Assembly (NCBI GenBank): GCA_020627705.1
Contig: JAHDGJ010000017.1
Span: 16,473-80,472, forward strand
Origin: Saprospiraceae bacterium
GTDB taxonomy: Bacteria > Bacteroidota > Bacteroidia > Chitinophagales > Saprospiraceae
DNA: 64,000 nucleotides
Direction: 5' to 3'
Part shown: positions 1 through 8,134 of the stretch, piece after piece
Layout: each line of letters opens with the position of its first letter
How positions within the stretch are numbered: position 1 is the first letter of the stretch
Program-made: the position numbers and the translations under genes
Notes under the pieces: model-generated
Told to the model about the DNA's origin: nothing
The model's database searches: none
The model's input: only the letters and a program-made list of their open reading frames with translations

Positions 1-1
1 T

Positions 2-124
2 GACTATCACAATGGTGGAGTGAGATACAAGATTATGTTAGGCGAATTTGATACTATCGAGGAAGCCGAAGGATTTAGAATAATCCTAGAGCGTGATTTT
101 GGAAGAAATAGTATTGTTCAGTAA
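2..124 (+). CDS. SPOR-domain protein, C-terminal fragment
   Basis: An open frame enters from the left edge and ends at TAA 122-124, giving the last 40 residues of a larger protein. The residues fit the end of a SPOR peptidoglycan-binding repeat: an aromatic-basic strand (VRYKIMLGEF), a helix starting T-IEEAEGF, and a final strand ending SIVQ. SPOR domains bind denuded glycan strands at division sites and are common in Bacteroidota envelope proteins. Everything upstream is outside the window, so the full architecture is unknown. Confidence 0.6.
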   Translation, partial: DYHNGGVRYKIMLGEFDTIEEAEGFRIILERDFGRNSIVQ

Positions 125-130
125 TAAAAA

Positions 131-165
131 TGGAAGAGACTTTAGAACCTGGTCTCCTCTTTTTT
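131..165 (+). terminator. Probable rho-independent terminator of the SPOR gene
   Basis: GAGAC (136-140) can pair with GTCTC (152-156), followed by a run of six T (160-165). It starts 7 bases after the SPOR stop codon. The stem is short, so this is a moderate call. Confidence 0.5.
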
Positions 166-212
166 AAATGATTTGATTGAACTTTCGTCCCTGCGACGGA
201 TTCGAGAATGAT

Positions 213-238
213 AAAGCCACTTCTAACGAAGTGGCTTT
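213..238. terminator. Perfect 11-bp hairpin, bidirectional terminator-like
   Basis: AAAGCCACTTC (213-223) and GAAGTGGCTTT (228-238) form a perfect stem with a 4-base loop and T/A-rich flanks on both sides. No gene ends directly before it on either strand. The region 166-471 otherwise holds no convincing gene; the hairpin may belong to a decayed repeat (see findings). Confidence 0.55.
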
Positions 239-471
239 TATATTTAGAGCAATTGATACATGGCATTTCCCTATTGCTCCTAATGTCGGTTATGGACATG
301 TCCAGCTAGACATCAAAACTCCATCTAAACCGGGAATTACGCCTACCACAATCAAATCAGCACACCAGCCCTCTCCTATTGTGAATCAGATTTGCAGATT
401 CAAAAGTAGCTATTTTGATTAAATCTAAATAAGTGTGTTCAAATTAAAATTGATTGTTGGATATTTGAGAA

Positions 472-741
472 GTGATTGCGATTGAAGCTACAATTTCAGG
501 AAGAGTTCAAGGGGTTGCCTTTAGATATTATTGTAAAACTAAGGCGGATGCGTTATCCATAAAAGGTATCGTGAAAAACGTAATTGATGGCACAGTAAAG
601 TTGCAAGCACAAGGCCCAAAAGACAAGATTCAATTGTTGTTGGACTGGTGCAAAATAGGGTCACCTGCTGGAGAAGTAAAGAAGGTGGTCGTAACTCCAA
701 TAGAATTATTTAACCCCAAGGAATTTTCTATTTTGAGGTGA
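472..741 (+). CDS. acyP: Acylphosphatase
   Basis: This 89-residue protein has the usual length of acylphosphatases, small cytosolic enzymes that hydrolyse acyl-phosphates such as acetyl phosphate. The signature GRVQGVAFRYY is at residues 10-20 with the phosphate-binding Arg18, and the water-positioning Asn36 lies in VKNVIDGTV. The start is GTG at 472; no ATG fits the family's N-terminus. The stop is followed after one base by the start of the next gene, suggesting co-transcription. Confidence 0.9.
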   Translation: MIAIEATISGRVQGVAFRYYCKTKADALSIKGIVKNVIDGTVKLQAQGPKDKIQLLLDWCKIGSPAGEVKKVVVTPIELFNPKEFSILR

Positions 742-742
742 T

Positions 743-1189
743 ATGGATCCCAAAGTTGCGTATATAAAATCAGAAAAAAAGATTTGCACTTTTATGTTAG
801 TGCTGGGTGTTGCTTTTGTAGTCCTGTTGTTTTGCAGGAATGCAATTGGACTTCAATATTATTTTTTCTTTACAACCCTAGGCACTTTTGGGATTGTCTT
901 TTGTGTGTACTACATCTGGAGATGGCTACAACTAAAGAAGGTGCAGACATTTGATGCTACACTACTCAAACAACATTTAGAAGTACAAAAACAAAGAGTA
1001 GAATCGCAGCGAAATATATTGCAATGGATTATGCTTTTAGCTGGAATAAGCTTAATCATTGGATTTGTAGGTATTTATAAATCTGTGTTGGGTGGAACCT
1101 CTTTGGCGGTACTTTTTGCCTGCGCTCTGTGGTTTTCAGCTGAATTGTTTTCCGAATGGCACACCAAAGAATGTATGCGCAAGCATTAA
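743..1189 (+). CDS. Four-helix membrane protein of unknown function
   Basis: I do not recognise this 148-residue protein. It shows four hydrophobic segments at about residues 14-31, 39-60, 92-110 and 115-134, with a polar, charged stretch (about 61-91) between the second and third. That looks like two membrane hairpins joined by a cytoplasmic helix. It starts one base after the acylphosphatase stop and probably shares its mRNA. Confidence 0.6.
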   Translation: MDPKVAYIKSEKKICTFMLVLGVAFVVLLFCRNAIGLQYYFFFTTLGTFGIVFCVYYIWRWLQLKKVQTFDATLLKQHLEVQKQRVESQRNILQWIMLLAGISLIIGFVGIYKSVLGGTSLAVLFACALWFSAELFSEWHTKECMRKH

Positions 1190-1256
1190 CTTTTTTCATG
1201 CTTCACTCAACTCCAAGACGACACTTAAAGTTTAGGAAACCACTTAACTTAATTGG

Positions 1257-2549
1257 ATGAGAATTTTATTGTGTCTTCTACTTATTGTCCCTTCGATTTT
1301 GGTTGCTCAAAATCAGACTAACATCAAAGCCAAAGTGTTAGATCTTAAGACGCAAGAGCCTGTTGTAGCCGCTAATGTGTTTGAAATCTCCAAACAAATT
1401 GGGACGATTACCGACCATAAAGGGACCTTTTATTTAGTGCTACCCAAAGCTTCGGATAGTATAACGGTATCACATATTGCTTACGAACCTTTGACCTTTG
1501 CGATTTCTGATTTAAAAAAAATAAACTACACTATTGAGTTAAGAAAAAATGCAGAATTTATAGATCTCGTGACGATTTCAGCTAAGCCAAAAATTGATCC
1601 TATTACGACCAATACCGAATCTATCGTAGATTTTGCCGTTGAAAAAGATTACATCATTTTATTAACTCGGGAAAAAACAAAATCACGTTCACTTAAACTT
1701 CTCAATCAAGATGGACAGGAGCTGCATCATTTAAAACTAACAGACATTAGACATATTGAGCAATTAACTACGAGTTGTATGGATTCTCATTTTTTGCTTT
1801 CTGAGAAATTTGCCTATCAACTATACATTAAGAATGATTCCATACATATTGCTCATCAAGACCCGATCAAAAAATACAATCAATTTATTGCGAGTTGTAT
1901 TGACGCCAACAGCGAATATTACTACTTCGATTATCGAAAAAAATATAATCAACTTGCAGAAATAAGAGGGGTTCATAAGTACAGTCACCAAGCCGTAAAC
2001 TTCGGTTCTGTGGGAGATCAAACCAACCTAAAAAATCTAAAAGAGGACCAAAAGTATTTAGATTTCATGGACAACAAATCACATGATGAGTGGATAAATC
2101 TCACTGATAGTCATTCATTAGAAAGTTTTTATGACTTTTGGGAAAAGGCGGCACTACTAAAGTATAACTTCTATTTACCAGCAAATTGTTTTGTCCATGC
2201 CGATGAAAAAAGTGTGTATATCCTGGACCATGAGAATCATATTTTCTACAAGTACTCCTTAAATGGAAAAAATATATTTCAGAAATCTCTGTTCTACTCC
2301 AAGAACAAAAATTGGATTGGCAAAATTTATAAAGATCGGTTTACCGAAAAGTTGTTTACGATTCTAAAATCTGATGTTGATTATATTCTAACCGAAATTG
2401 ACTTATCCTCTGGGCGTTTGCTACCAAAAGCAAACCTGGATTTATCTTATTTCGAAGATTTACAAATCTTCGACGACGTCTTGTACTTCACCAATTCGGG
2501 CTTGGTCGCAGGTCAAGAAGCAAGAATATTAAAAAAGGTGAAATTTTAA
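1257..2549 (+). CDS. Secreted protein with carboxypeptidase-regulatory-like domain
   Basis: A signal peptide (MRILLCLLLIVPSILVAQ) is followed by an Ig-like domain of about 80 residues of the CarboxypepD_reg-like type: KAKVLDLKTQEPVVAANV, a GT-TD-KG turn, and a strand with ITVSHIAY. This domain usually sits at the N-terminus of TonB-dependent receptors, but no receptor barrel follows. The remaining 330 residues are lysine- and tyrosine-rich beta structure that I cannot assign. It is probably periplasmic or outer-membrane associated. It converges on the saccharopine-dehydrogenase-like gene with a 3-base gap. Confidence 0.65.
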   Translation: MRILLCLLLIVPSILVAQNQTNIKAKVLDLKTQEPVVAANVFEISKQIGTITDHKGTFYLVLPKASDSITVSHIAYEPLTFAISDLKKINYTIELRKNAEFIDLVTISAKPKIDPITTNTESIVDFAVEKDYIILLTREKTKSRSLKLLNQDGQELHHLKLTDIRHIEQLTTSCMDSHFLLSEKFAYQLYIKNDSIHIAHQDPIKKYNQFIASCIDANSEYYYFDYRKKYNQLAEIRGVHKYSHQAVNFGSVGDQTNLKNLKEDQKYLDFMDNKSHDEWINLTDSHSLESFYDFWEKAALLKYNFYLPANCFVHADEKSVYILDHENHIFYKYSLNGKNIFQKSLFYSKNKNWIGKIYKDRFTEKLFTILKSDVDYILTEIDLSSGRLLPKANLDLSYFEDLQIFDDVLYFTNSGLVAGQEARILKKVKF

Positions 2550-2552
2550 TTT

Positions 2553-3692
2553 TTATTTCAACTCTAATCCTCCATAGAATTCTTTGACAAAAGGTCCGTT
2601 GATAAAACTGTCGGTAGGAATTTGACTTTGAAGAATTACCCCTTTGTGATTGCCTTGTAAAAGTATACGGGCTGCTTCGCACAAAGCACACGCTGTCGTG
2701 GTCTGAATCGCTCTGAGCATTTTGGTACCTACCTGTACCGGTTTAATATCATATGAAGCTTCTATTCCTCTGAGCAAGCCATTGGAATCCTTACCCTTCA
2801 CACAAGAGTATATAATGACCTTATCATCCTCTACCATTGGGATTTTTTCGAGCATCTCCTTTTGTAATAAGGCTATTTTATCCTTTTTGGCAAACATGGT
2901 ACTCAACTTGTCCTTAACCCAATTGTAATGCCCTCTATATCTGATGGTTTTGTAATCCAAATCACGCGCCTTTCCTTCAAAAAATTCGGGAAGATCTGCC
3001 GCTCCACCTGAAGTAAAGTTATCCTCATAATCCTCGCCGTCAACGATAATGTTTTCAAGCCCTGACAATGCTGGGATGGTCACCTTTTCAAAATCACGTA
3101 CGATATAAGCATCTTTTAGATATTCGGTTGCCACGCCAACAGGACTCCAAGTAAACGCATAGAAGTGAGGCCCTGCGGCATGCCTAGATAAGGCCCCTAC
3201 TTTCATTTCAATATGATCAACGACCTCTACGCCATACCTGGCTGTGAACTCTTCATATAAACGACATGCTAAGACATTGATGAAACCTGGCGCCAAGCCT
3301 GTTTGAAGCAAAAAGCCCGTTTTGGCCTTAGCTCCAATTTTCATTATTTGCTCTGTCTCGTTGACATATTCAGTTAAGTTGGCATAATGACATTTGAACT
3401 TTTTAGCTAGCTTAGCCATCCGTGGTGCTTCACTTCCCGGCAAACAGTCCAAAATAATATCACATTCCTTCGCCACTTTATCCAAAGCCGCCGAACTCCC
3501 TTGTTTGGGCATTAAAACAAATCGAGCATCCTTTTTCCCTGCTCCGCTATTCACAAATTCTACCGCTTGCTTACCGGCCTTTTTGTTTATGTCCCCTAGA
3601 ATTACTTTGCAATCCAAAATGTCATAATGAGAGAGAATCAATCCTGCCGCTTGGCCAATTCCTCCACTTCCAGCAATAAATATTTTGTACAT
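2553..3692 (-). CDS. Saccharopine dehydrogenase-like NAD(P) oxidoreductase
   Basis: The 379-residue protein begins with a Rossmann dinucleotide site, GSGGIGQAAG at residues 8-17, and continues with the pattern of saccharopine dehydrogenase family enzymes: CDIILDCLPG, YANLTEYV, then GLAPGFINVLA, with a C-terminal catalytic-type domain from about residue 120. Family members act on saccharopine, carboxynorspermidine or related amines in lysine and polyamine metabolism. The precise substrate cannot be read from the sequence. It is monocistronic here. Confidence 0.75.
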   Translation of the reverse strand: MYKIFIAGSGGIGQAAGLILSHYDILDCKVILGDINKKAGKQAVEFVNSGAGKKDARFVLMPKQGSSAALDKVAKECDIILDCLPGSEAPRMAKLAKKFKCHYANLTEYVNETEQIMKIGAKAKTGFLLQTGLAPGFINVLACRLYEEFTARYGVEVVDHIEMKVGALSRHAAGPHFYAFTWSPVGVATEYLKDAYIVRDFEKVTIPALSGLENIIVDGEDYEDNFTSGGAADLPEFFEGKARDLDYKTIRYRGHYNWVKDKLSTMFAKKDKIALLQKEMLEKIPMVEDDKVIIYSCVKGKDSNGLLRGIEASYDIKPVQVGTKMLRAIQTTTACALCEAARILLQGNHKGVILQSQIPTDSFINGPFVKEFYGGLELK

Positions 3693-3935
3693 CTAGATGT
3701 TTTAGTTTCTAACAATAATTTTAAAGCTGCAAGGTATGAGATTTCTACAACCTAGAAAACGTCAACTAAGGATTCTTATCCAAGGAAAGATAAATCGTTG
3801 ATTTTTAACATATTAAATATATTTGTAATATATTATAATGCTTATTATCAATATTTTACACTTGTGCATTTTTTTTAATATGAAAATTTCATCATATTTG
3901 TAGCACTTAATAAAATATCCAAAAATCGATCTCTA

Positions 3936-6500
3936 ATGGGTAAAAAGAAGAAGACGACCAAGTCTACCCGGGCTTCTAGTCGCAAAAAGATACATTTAAA
4001 GCTCAATGACGAGCGCTTTGTTAAGATCCTAGGCATTATATGCTTTCTACTTGCTCTTTATTTGGGCATAGCCTTTCTATCCTATCTGTTTACATGGAAG
4101 CTTGATCAAGATATCGTTCTCAACAACAGTTGGCAAATGCTATTTCAAGGGGATATACATGTCGAAAACCAGTTGGGAAGACTTGGTGCTATTGTATCTA
4201 ACTTCTTTTTCTACTGGGGTTTTGGATTACCCTCTTTGGTGTTGGTCTTCTTATTGATCCACCTTGGACTAAATCTTTTACAGAAAAAACCACTTCAAAA
4301 ATTTTGGACTGTTACTCAATACAGTTTACTGGGAATGGCGATTTTCTCTATCGTATTAGAGTTTGTTTTTAGAAGTTCGGATTTTAGTTGGGGCGGCGCT
4401 TTTGGACATTCATCCTACATATGGCTAAGTAATTTCCTTGGGAATGTAGGCCTTTTACTACTCCTCTTATTCTCCATGTTGGGCATTGCCGTATGGTTTT
4501 TCAATCCAAATCTAGAAAAACTGGAATTCTCTTTGGATACGGGTCGATTTGCCTTTTCTCTTCCACAATTTGAATTTTTTGGAGCCCAAGAGGATGAATT
4601 TGATTTAACTGAGAAAAAAAATAAAACAACTAAGAGCTCAAGCTCAAAAGAAACAAAGAAGTATGTGGCTTTACAGCCCAAAACGGAGGGGCCTATCCCA
4701 GAAACCCCAGAAGTTACGGAAGGTAATGCATTTGATTTAGAATTACCTTCTGTAGCTTCTACTCCTAAAAGAACAAAGGCCAAATTACCTGTGGCCGAAC
4801 TAGAAATCAGTGAAGAAAATGGCATTCCTGTCAGAGATACTGGAAAGCCTTTTGAAGAACTTAAGCCTGCAGCACCCGCTCCTCCAATTGGAGAAATGCC
4901 ACCGATGGATATTCATACCCAACCCATTCCGGAAGTGCACAATAAGCCTGTGTTGCCAATACAAGAAGAAAACAGGGATCACAGCGAACCTTACGATCCG
5001 ACCTTAGAACTTTCGAAGTACAAGCACCCTACCCTTGATTTGTTGGTTGACCACAGCTCTGGTAATGTCCAAATTGACAGATCGGAACTTGAAGCCAATA
5101 AGGATCAAATTATAAAGACGCTTTTAGATTATAAGATCGAGATTACAAAGATTAGAGCTACGATTGGACCTACGGTGACATTATATGAAATTGTACCTGC
5201 ACCAGGCGTAAAAATTTCTAAGATTAAAAATCTGGAAGACGATATTGCATTAAGTTTGGCGGCCTTAGGTATTCGAATCATTGCACCAATTCCAGGGAAG
5301 GGAACCATCGGTATTGAAGTACCAAACAAGAATCCTCAAATGGTAGGATTAAAGGAAGTCCTCGAATCTGATAAATTCCAAAATGCAAAAATGGACTTAC
5401 CTATTGCCCTCGGTAAGACCATCGCAAATGAAGTGTTTGTTGCCGATTTGGCCAAAATGCCTCACTTACTTATTGCGGGAGCCACGGGTCAAGGTAAATC
5501 AGTGGGTATCAATACAATTTTGATGTCTCTTCTTTACAAAAAGCATCCCTCACAGGTAAAGTTAGTCTTGGTTGACCCAAAGAAAGTGGAACTCTTCCCA
5601 TATTCAGGGCTAAAAAATCATTTTTTAAGCTTTTTACCAAATGAGCCGGAGCCGATTTTGACGGAGACTTCAAAGGTCATCTATACATTGAATTCGTTGT
5701 GTTTAGAAATGGATGCTCGGTACGATTTGTTGAAAACAGCAAAGGCGAGAAACATCAAAGAATACAATAAGAAATTTACAGACCGCAAATTGAATCCACT
5801 GAACGGGCACAAGTTTATGCCTTATATAGTCTTGGTAATTGACGAGTTTGCAGATTTAATTATGACCGCCGGTAAAGAGATTGAAATGCCGATTGCACGT
5901 ATTGCACAGCTTGCAAGAGCCGTTGGTATACATCTTATTATCGCTACTCAGAGGCCTTCGGTTAATATCATTACTGGTATCATCAAAGCCAACTTCCCTG
6001 CAAGGTTAGCCTTTAAAGTAACTTCCAAAATTGACTCTAGAACGATTCTGGATGCTGGAGGCGCCGACCAATTGATCGGTCGAGGAGATATGATTCTGGC
6101 TATGGGAAGCGATAACATAAGATTACAATGTGCATTTGTTGACACCCCCGAGGTTGAAGATGTACTCAATTATATAGAAGAGCAAAAAGGTTATCCAGAG
6201 CCCTTTTATTTGCCAGAGTATAAAACAGATGACGATATCAGTGTAGGAGGCAATCTGAAACTATCTGATCTGGATCCAAATTTTGAAGCTGCTGCAAGAC
6301 TAGTAATAAGTTCTCAATCCGGATCAACATCAAACATCCAGCGAAGACTATCGCTAGGTTACAATAGAGCAGGTAGAATTATGGATCAGTTAGAAGCACT
6401 AGGCATAGTAGGGCCTGCAAATGGAAGCAAACCCAGACAAGTAATGTTTATGAGTGAGATGGAATTTGATCATTTCTTCGAGAATCTCAAAAACAGCTAG
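3936..6500 (+). CDS. ftsK: DNA translocase FtsK
   Basis: This 854-residue protein has the FtsK/SpoIIIE layout. A lysine-rich N-terminus is followed by about four membrane helices (residues 30-190) that anchor it at the septum, then an acidic and proline-rich linker (about 200-360), and then the motor. Walker A is AGATGQGKS near residue 512-520 and Walker B is VLVIDEFADLI. The C-terminal winged-helix gamma domain (SGSTSNIQRRLSLGYNRAGRIMDQLE) reads KOPS-type polarity sequences. It pumps chromosomal DNA during division and supports XerCD dimer resolution. The linker is short relative to proteobacterial FtsK. Confidence 0.93.
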   Translation: MGKKKKTTKSTRASSRKKIHLKLNDERFVKILGIICFLLALYLGIAFLSYLFTWKLDQDIVLNNSWQMLFQGDIHVENQLGRLGAIVSNFFFYWGFGLPSLVLVFLLIHLGLNLLQKKPLQKFWTVTQYSLLGMAIFSIVLEFVFRSSDFSWGGAFGHSSYIWLSNFLGNVGLLLLLLFSMLGIAVWFFNPNLEKLEFSLDTGRFAFSLPQFEFFGAQEDEFDLTEKKNKTTKSSSSKETKKYVALQPKTEGPIPETPEVTEGNAFDLELPSVASTPKRTKAKLPVAELEISEENGIPVRDTGKPFEELKPAAPAPPIGEMPPMDIHTQPIPEVHNKPVLPIQEENRDHSEPYDPTLELSKYKHPTLDLLVDHSSGNVQIDRSELEANKDQIIKTLLDYKIEITKIRATIGPTVTLYEIVPAPGVKISKIKNLEDDIALSLAALGIRIIAPIPGKGTIGIEVPNKNPQMVGLKEVLESDKFQNAKMDLPIALGKTIANEVFVADLAKMPHLLIAGATGQGKSVGINTILMSLLYKKHPSQVKLVLVDPKKVELFPYSGLKNHFLSFLPNEPEPILTETSKVIYTLNSLCLEMDARYDLLKTAKARNIKEYNKKFTDRKLNPLNGHKFMPYIVLVIDEFADLIMTAGKEIEMPIARIAQLARAVGIHLIIATQRPSVNIITGIIKANFPARLAFKVTSKIDSRTILDAGGADQLIGRGDMILAMGSDNIRLQCAFVDTPEVEDVLNYIEEQKGYPEPFYLPEYKTDDDISVGGNLKLSDLDPNFEAAARLVISSQSGSTSNIQRRLSLGYNRAGRIMDQLEALGIVGPANGSKPRQVMFMSEMEFDHFFENLKNS

Positions 6501-6503
6501 ATT

Positions 6504-7379
6504 TTAAACTTTTACATAACCCATGAGATCTTTAGCGGAGCTGCTTACCCCAGTTCCGCTTTTTTTATGCATAAACTCGTGGATTAACCCTTGTACGTAC
6601 TCCCCTTTTAACTTATGATTTAAGCCCTCAGTTAGGATCAATTGGCTGCCTTCCAATTTCATTGATAATTCAACGGCATGTTTATACGAACTTATCCGAT
6701 CACTCGTATCATGAATAATTAAAGAAGTCAAACGTATTCCTTGGGCATATTTAAGGATGTCAAAATAAGCCATACCTACACCAAACTTTTTTTTGATTAC
6801 CAAATCCATTGCTTCAATCAACTCTTTTTTAAAGCCAGTCATTTTTTGGAATCCCTTCATGAATTCAGTCAGTCGTGAAGCTGTGGCTAGTAAGATAACT
6901 TTTTGGGGATAAGGCAAATCATACTCATAAAAGGTGTGTAAAACTGCCATCGCGCCCAAAGAATGTCCAATAACTGCATGTATTTTTCTATGAGGCAACA
7001 AAATGTGATTTAATACCTCGCCATATTTTGGGATATTCAATTGCGCACCAGAGGAAAAGCCTTGTGACGGCGCATCAACCGCAATAATTTTATAAACCGA
7101 AGGATCAAGACTCTCAATCAAGGGCTTCCACCGAGCAGTATGACTTTTCCAGCCATGGACCAATACAATGATTTTATTTCCATACCCCCATTCGTACCGC
7201 GCGATTCTATTTGGACCAAAATCAAAGTAAAATTTAAGTCCACGGGTTAAGAATTGTTTTTGACTGTCATTCATTTTTGCTCTTCCTGGATAACAAAAGA
7301 TTCTAAATGCCAAGGCCGCCGCCTTCCGCTCTGAAAAAAATGCTATCGCGTTGAGTATAATTCCTATTAATCTTACCAT
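6504..7379 (-). CDS. Alpha/beta hydrolase under TetR control
   Basis: The protein has an alpha/beta hydrolase fold with the oxyanion strand VLVHGWKSHTARW, nucleophile elbow GHSLGAMA (Ser), a late Asp (IIHDTSDRI) and a terminal His in LNHKLK. An upstream hydrophobic segment near the N-terminus may be a signal anchor. An in-frame TTG at 7394 gives a longer version, but ATG 7379 is preferred because a palindromic operator (7386-7403) would overlap the longer start. It lies downstream of the TetR gene with a matching operator between them. The substrate is unknown. Confidence 0.75.
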   Translation of the reverse strand: MVRLIGIILNAIAFFSERKAAALAFRIFCYPGRAKMNDSQKQFLTRGLKFYFDFGPNRIARYEWGYGNKIIVLVHGWKSHTARWKPLIESLDPSVYKIIAVDAPSQGFSSGAQLNIPKYGEVLNHILLPHRKIHAVIGHSLGAMAVLHTFYEYDLPYPQKVILLATASRLTEFMKGFQKMTGFKKELIEAMDLVIKKKFGVGMAYFDILKYAQGIRLTSLIIHDTSDRISSYKHAVELSMKLEGSQLILTEGLNHKLKGEYVQGLIHEFMHKKSGTGVSSSAKDLMGYVKV

Positions 7380-7385
7380 AACTAT

Positions 7386-7403
7386 AGATACCAATCGGTA
7401 TCT
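7386..7403. promoter_or_regulatory. TetR-type operator before the hydrolase gene
   Basis: AGATACC (7386-7392) and GGTATCT (7397-7403) are perfect inverted repeats with a 4-base spacer. The same arms occur before the TetR gene at 8016-8035. The site sits seven bases upstream of the hydrolase ATG, where repressor binding would block expression. Confidence 0.75.
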
Positions 7404-7418
7404 TGTTTTATAAAATTT

Positions 7419-8009
7419 TTAAATCCTATTTCTCTCTAACTCTTGTTTTAATAATTTAACTACATGAAATAAATGCATTTCTGATCTGCTCACACGTGTT
7501 AGCATTATTGCGCCTTCCAAGGAAGAAAATACCATAGAAGCATATTCTTCCGTATTTAAGTCTTTGGATAATTGCCCATGCTTGATTCCATTGTTCAACA
7601 CGCGAATTATGGAGGATTGAATTTGCTGGGCAATATGGTTGACTACCTCACAAAGGTCTGGGTTCGTATCATCTGCTTCAACCGCTGCATTTAGGAGAGG
7701 ACATCCCCCGATAATCGGGCTTTGAATCGTATAGGCCATAAAATATTCAAAAATAGCCTCCATCTTTTCAAAGACATCTTTCTTTCCCTGGATCCTTTCA
7801 CCTAAATTGACCCACATCTTGGCAGAAAGATGCCTTAATGCCGCTTTCTCTAATTCGGACTTATTTGTAAAATGCCGATAAATGGCTCCTTTTGTCATTC
7901 CCAATTCCTGAGTAATATCGCTTATAGAAGTTGAAGCGTAGCCCTGAAGATTAAACATCTTACCAGCTGCTTCTAAAATGGCATATCTCGTACTCTCTGG
8001 ATTTCGCAT
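7419..8009 (-). CDS. TetR/AcrR family transcriptional repressor
   Basis: The 196-residue protein starts with a TetR helix-turn-helix: RYAILEAAGKMFNLQGYA, TSISDITQELGMTKGAIYRHF and NKSELEKAAL, residues about 7-57. The C-terminal half is an all-helical ligand-binding and dimerisation domain resembling the TetR_C_11/YxaF-like group (GGCPLLNAAVEADD). It sits upstream of the alpha/beta hydrolase. Matching palindromes precede both genes, so autoregulation and hydrolase repression are likely. The inducer is unknown. Confidence 0.9.
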   Translation of the reverse strand: MRNPESTRYAILEAAGKMFNLQGYASTSISDITQELGMTKGAIYRHFTNKSELEKAALRHLSAKMWVNLGERIQGKKDVFEKMEAIFEYFMAYTIQSPIIGGCPLLNAAVEADDTNPDLCEVVNHIAQQIQSSIIRVLNNGIKHGQLSKDLNTEEYASMVFSSLEGAIMLTRVSRSEMHLFHVVKLLKQELERNRI

Positions 8010-8015
8010 AAAATA

Positions 8016-8035
8016 AAGATACCGTTTGGTATCTT
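8016..8035. promoter_or_regulatory. TetR-type operator before the tetR gene
   Basis: AAGATACC (8016-8023) and GGTATCTT (8028-8035) are perfect 8-bp arms around a GTTT spacer. The left arm begins seven bases upstream of the TetR ATG. The arm sequence matches the second site at 7386-7403, supporting one repressor acting at both. Confidence 0.8.
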
Positions 8036-8134
8036 AAAAGTCAAATAATTTTCATCTTATCAATTAAACTCTTCGAAGCATACACAAATTTCATTTAGCT
8101 TTATTCCGAGCTTTTGTCAACATTTCTACGACCT

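Noticed and set aside
177..422. Open frame of 81 residues as a gene
   Set aside because: It crosses the 11-bp hairpin and a T-arm-like block and looks like translated non-coding repeat.
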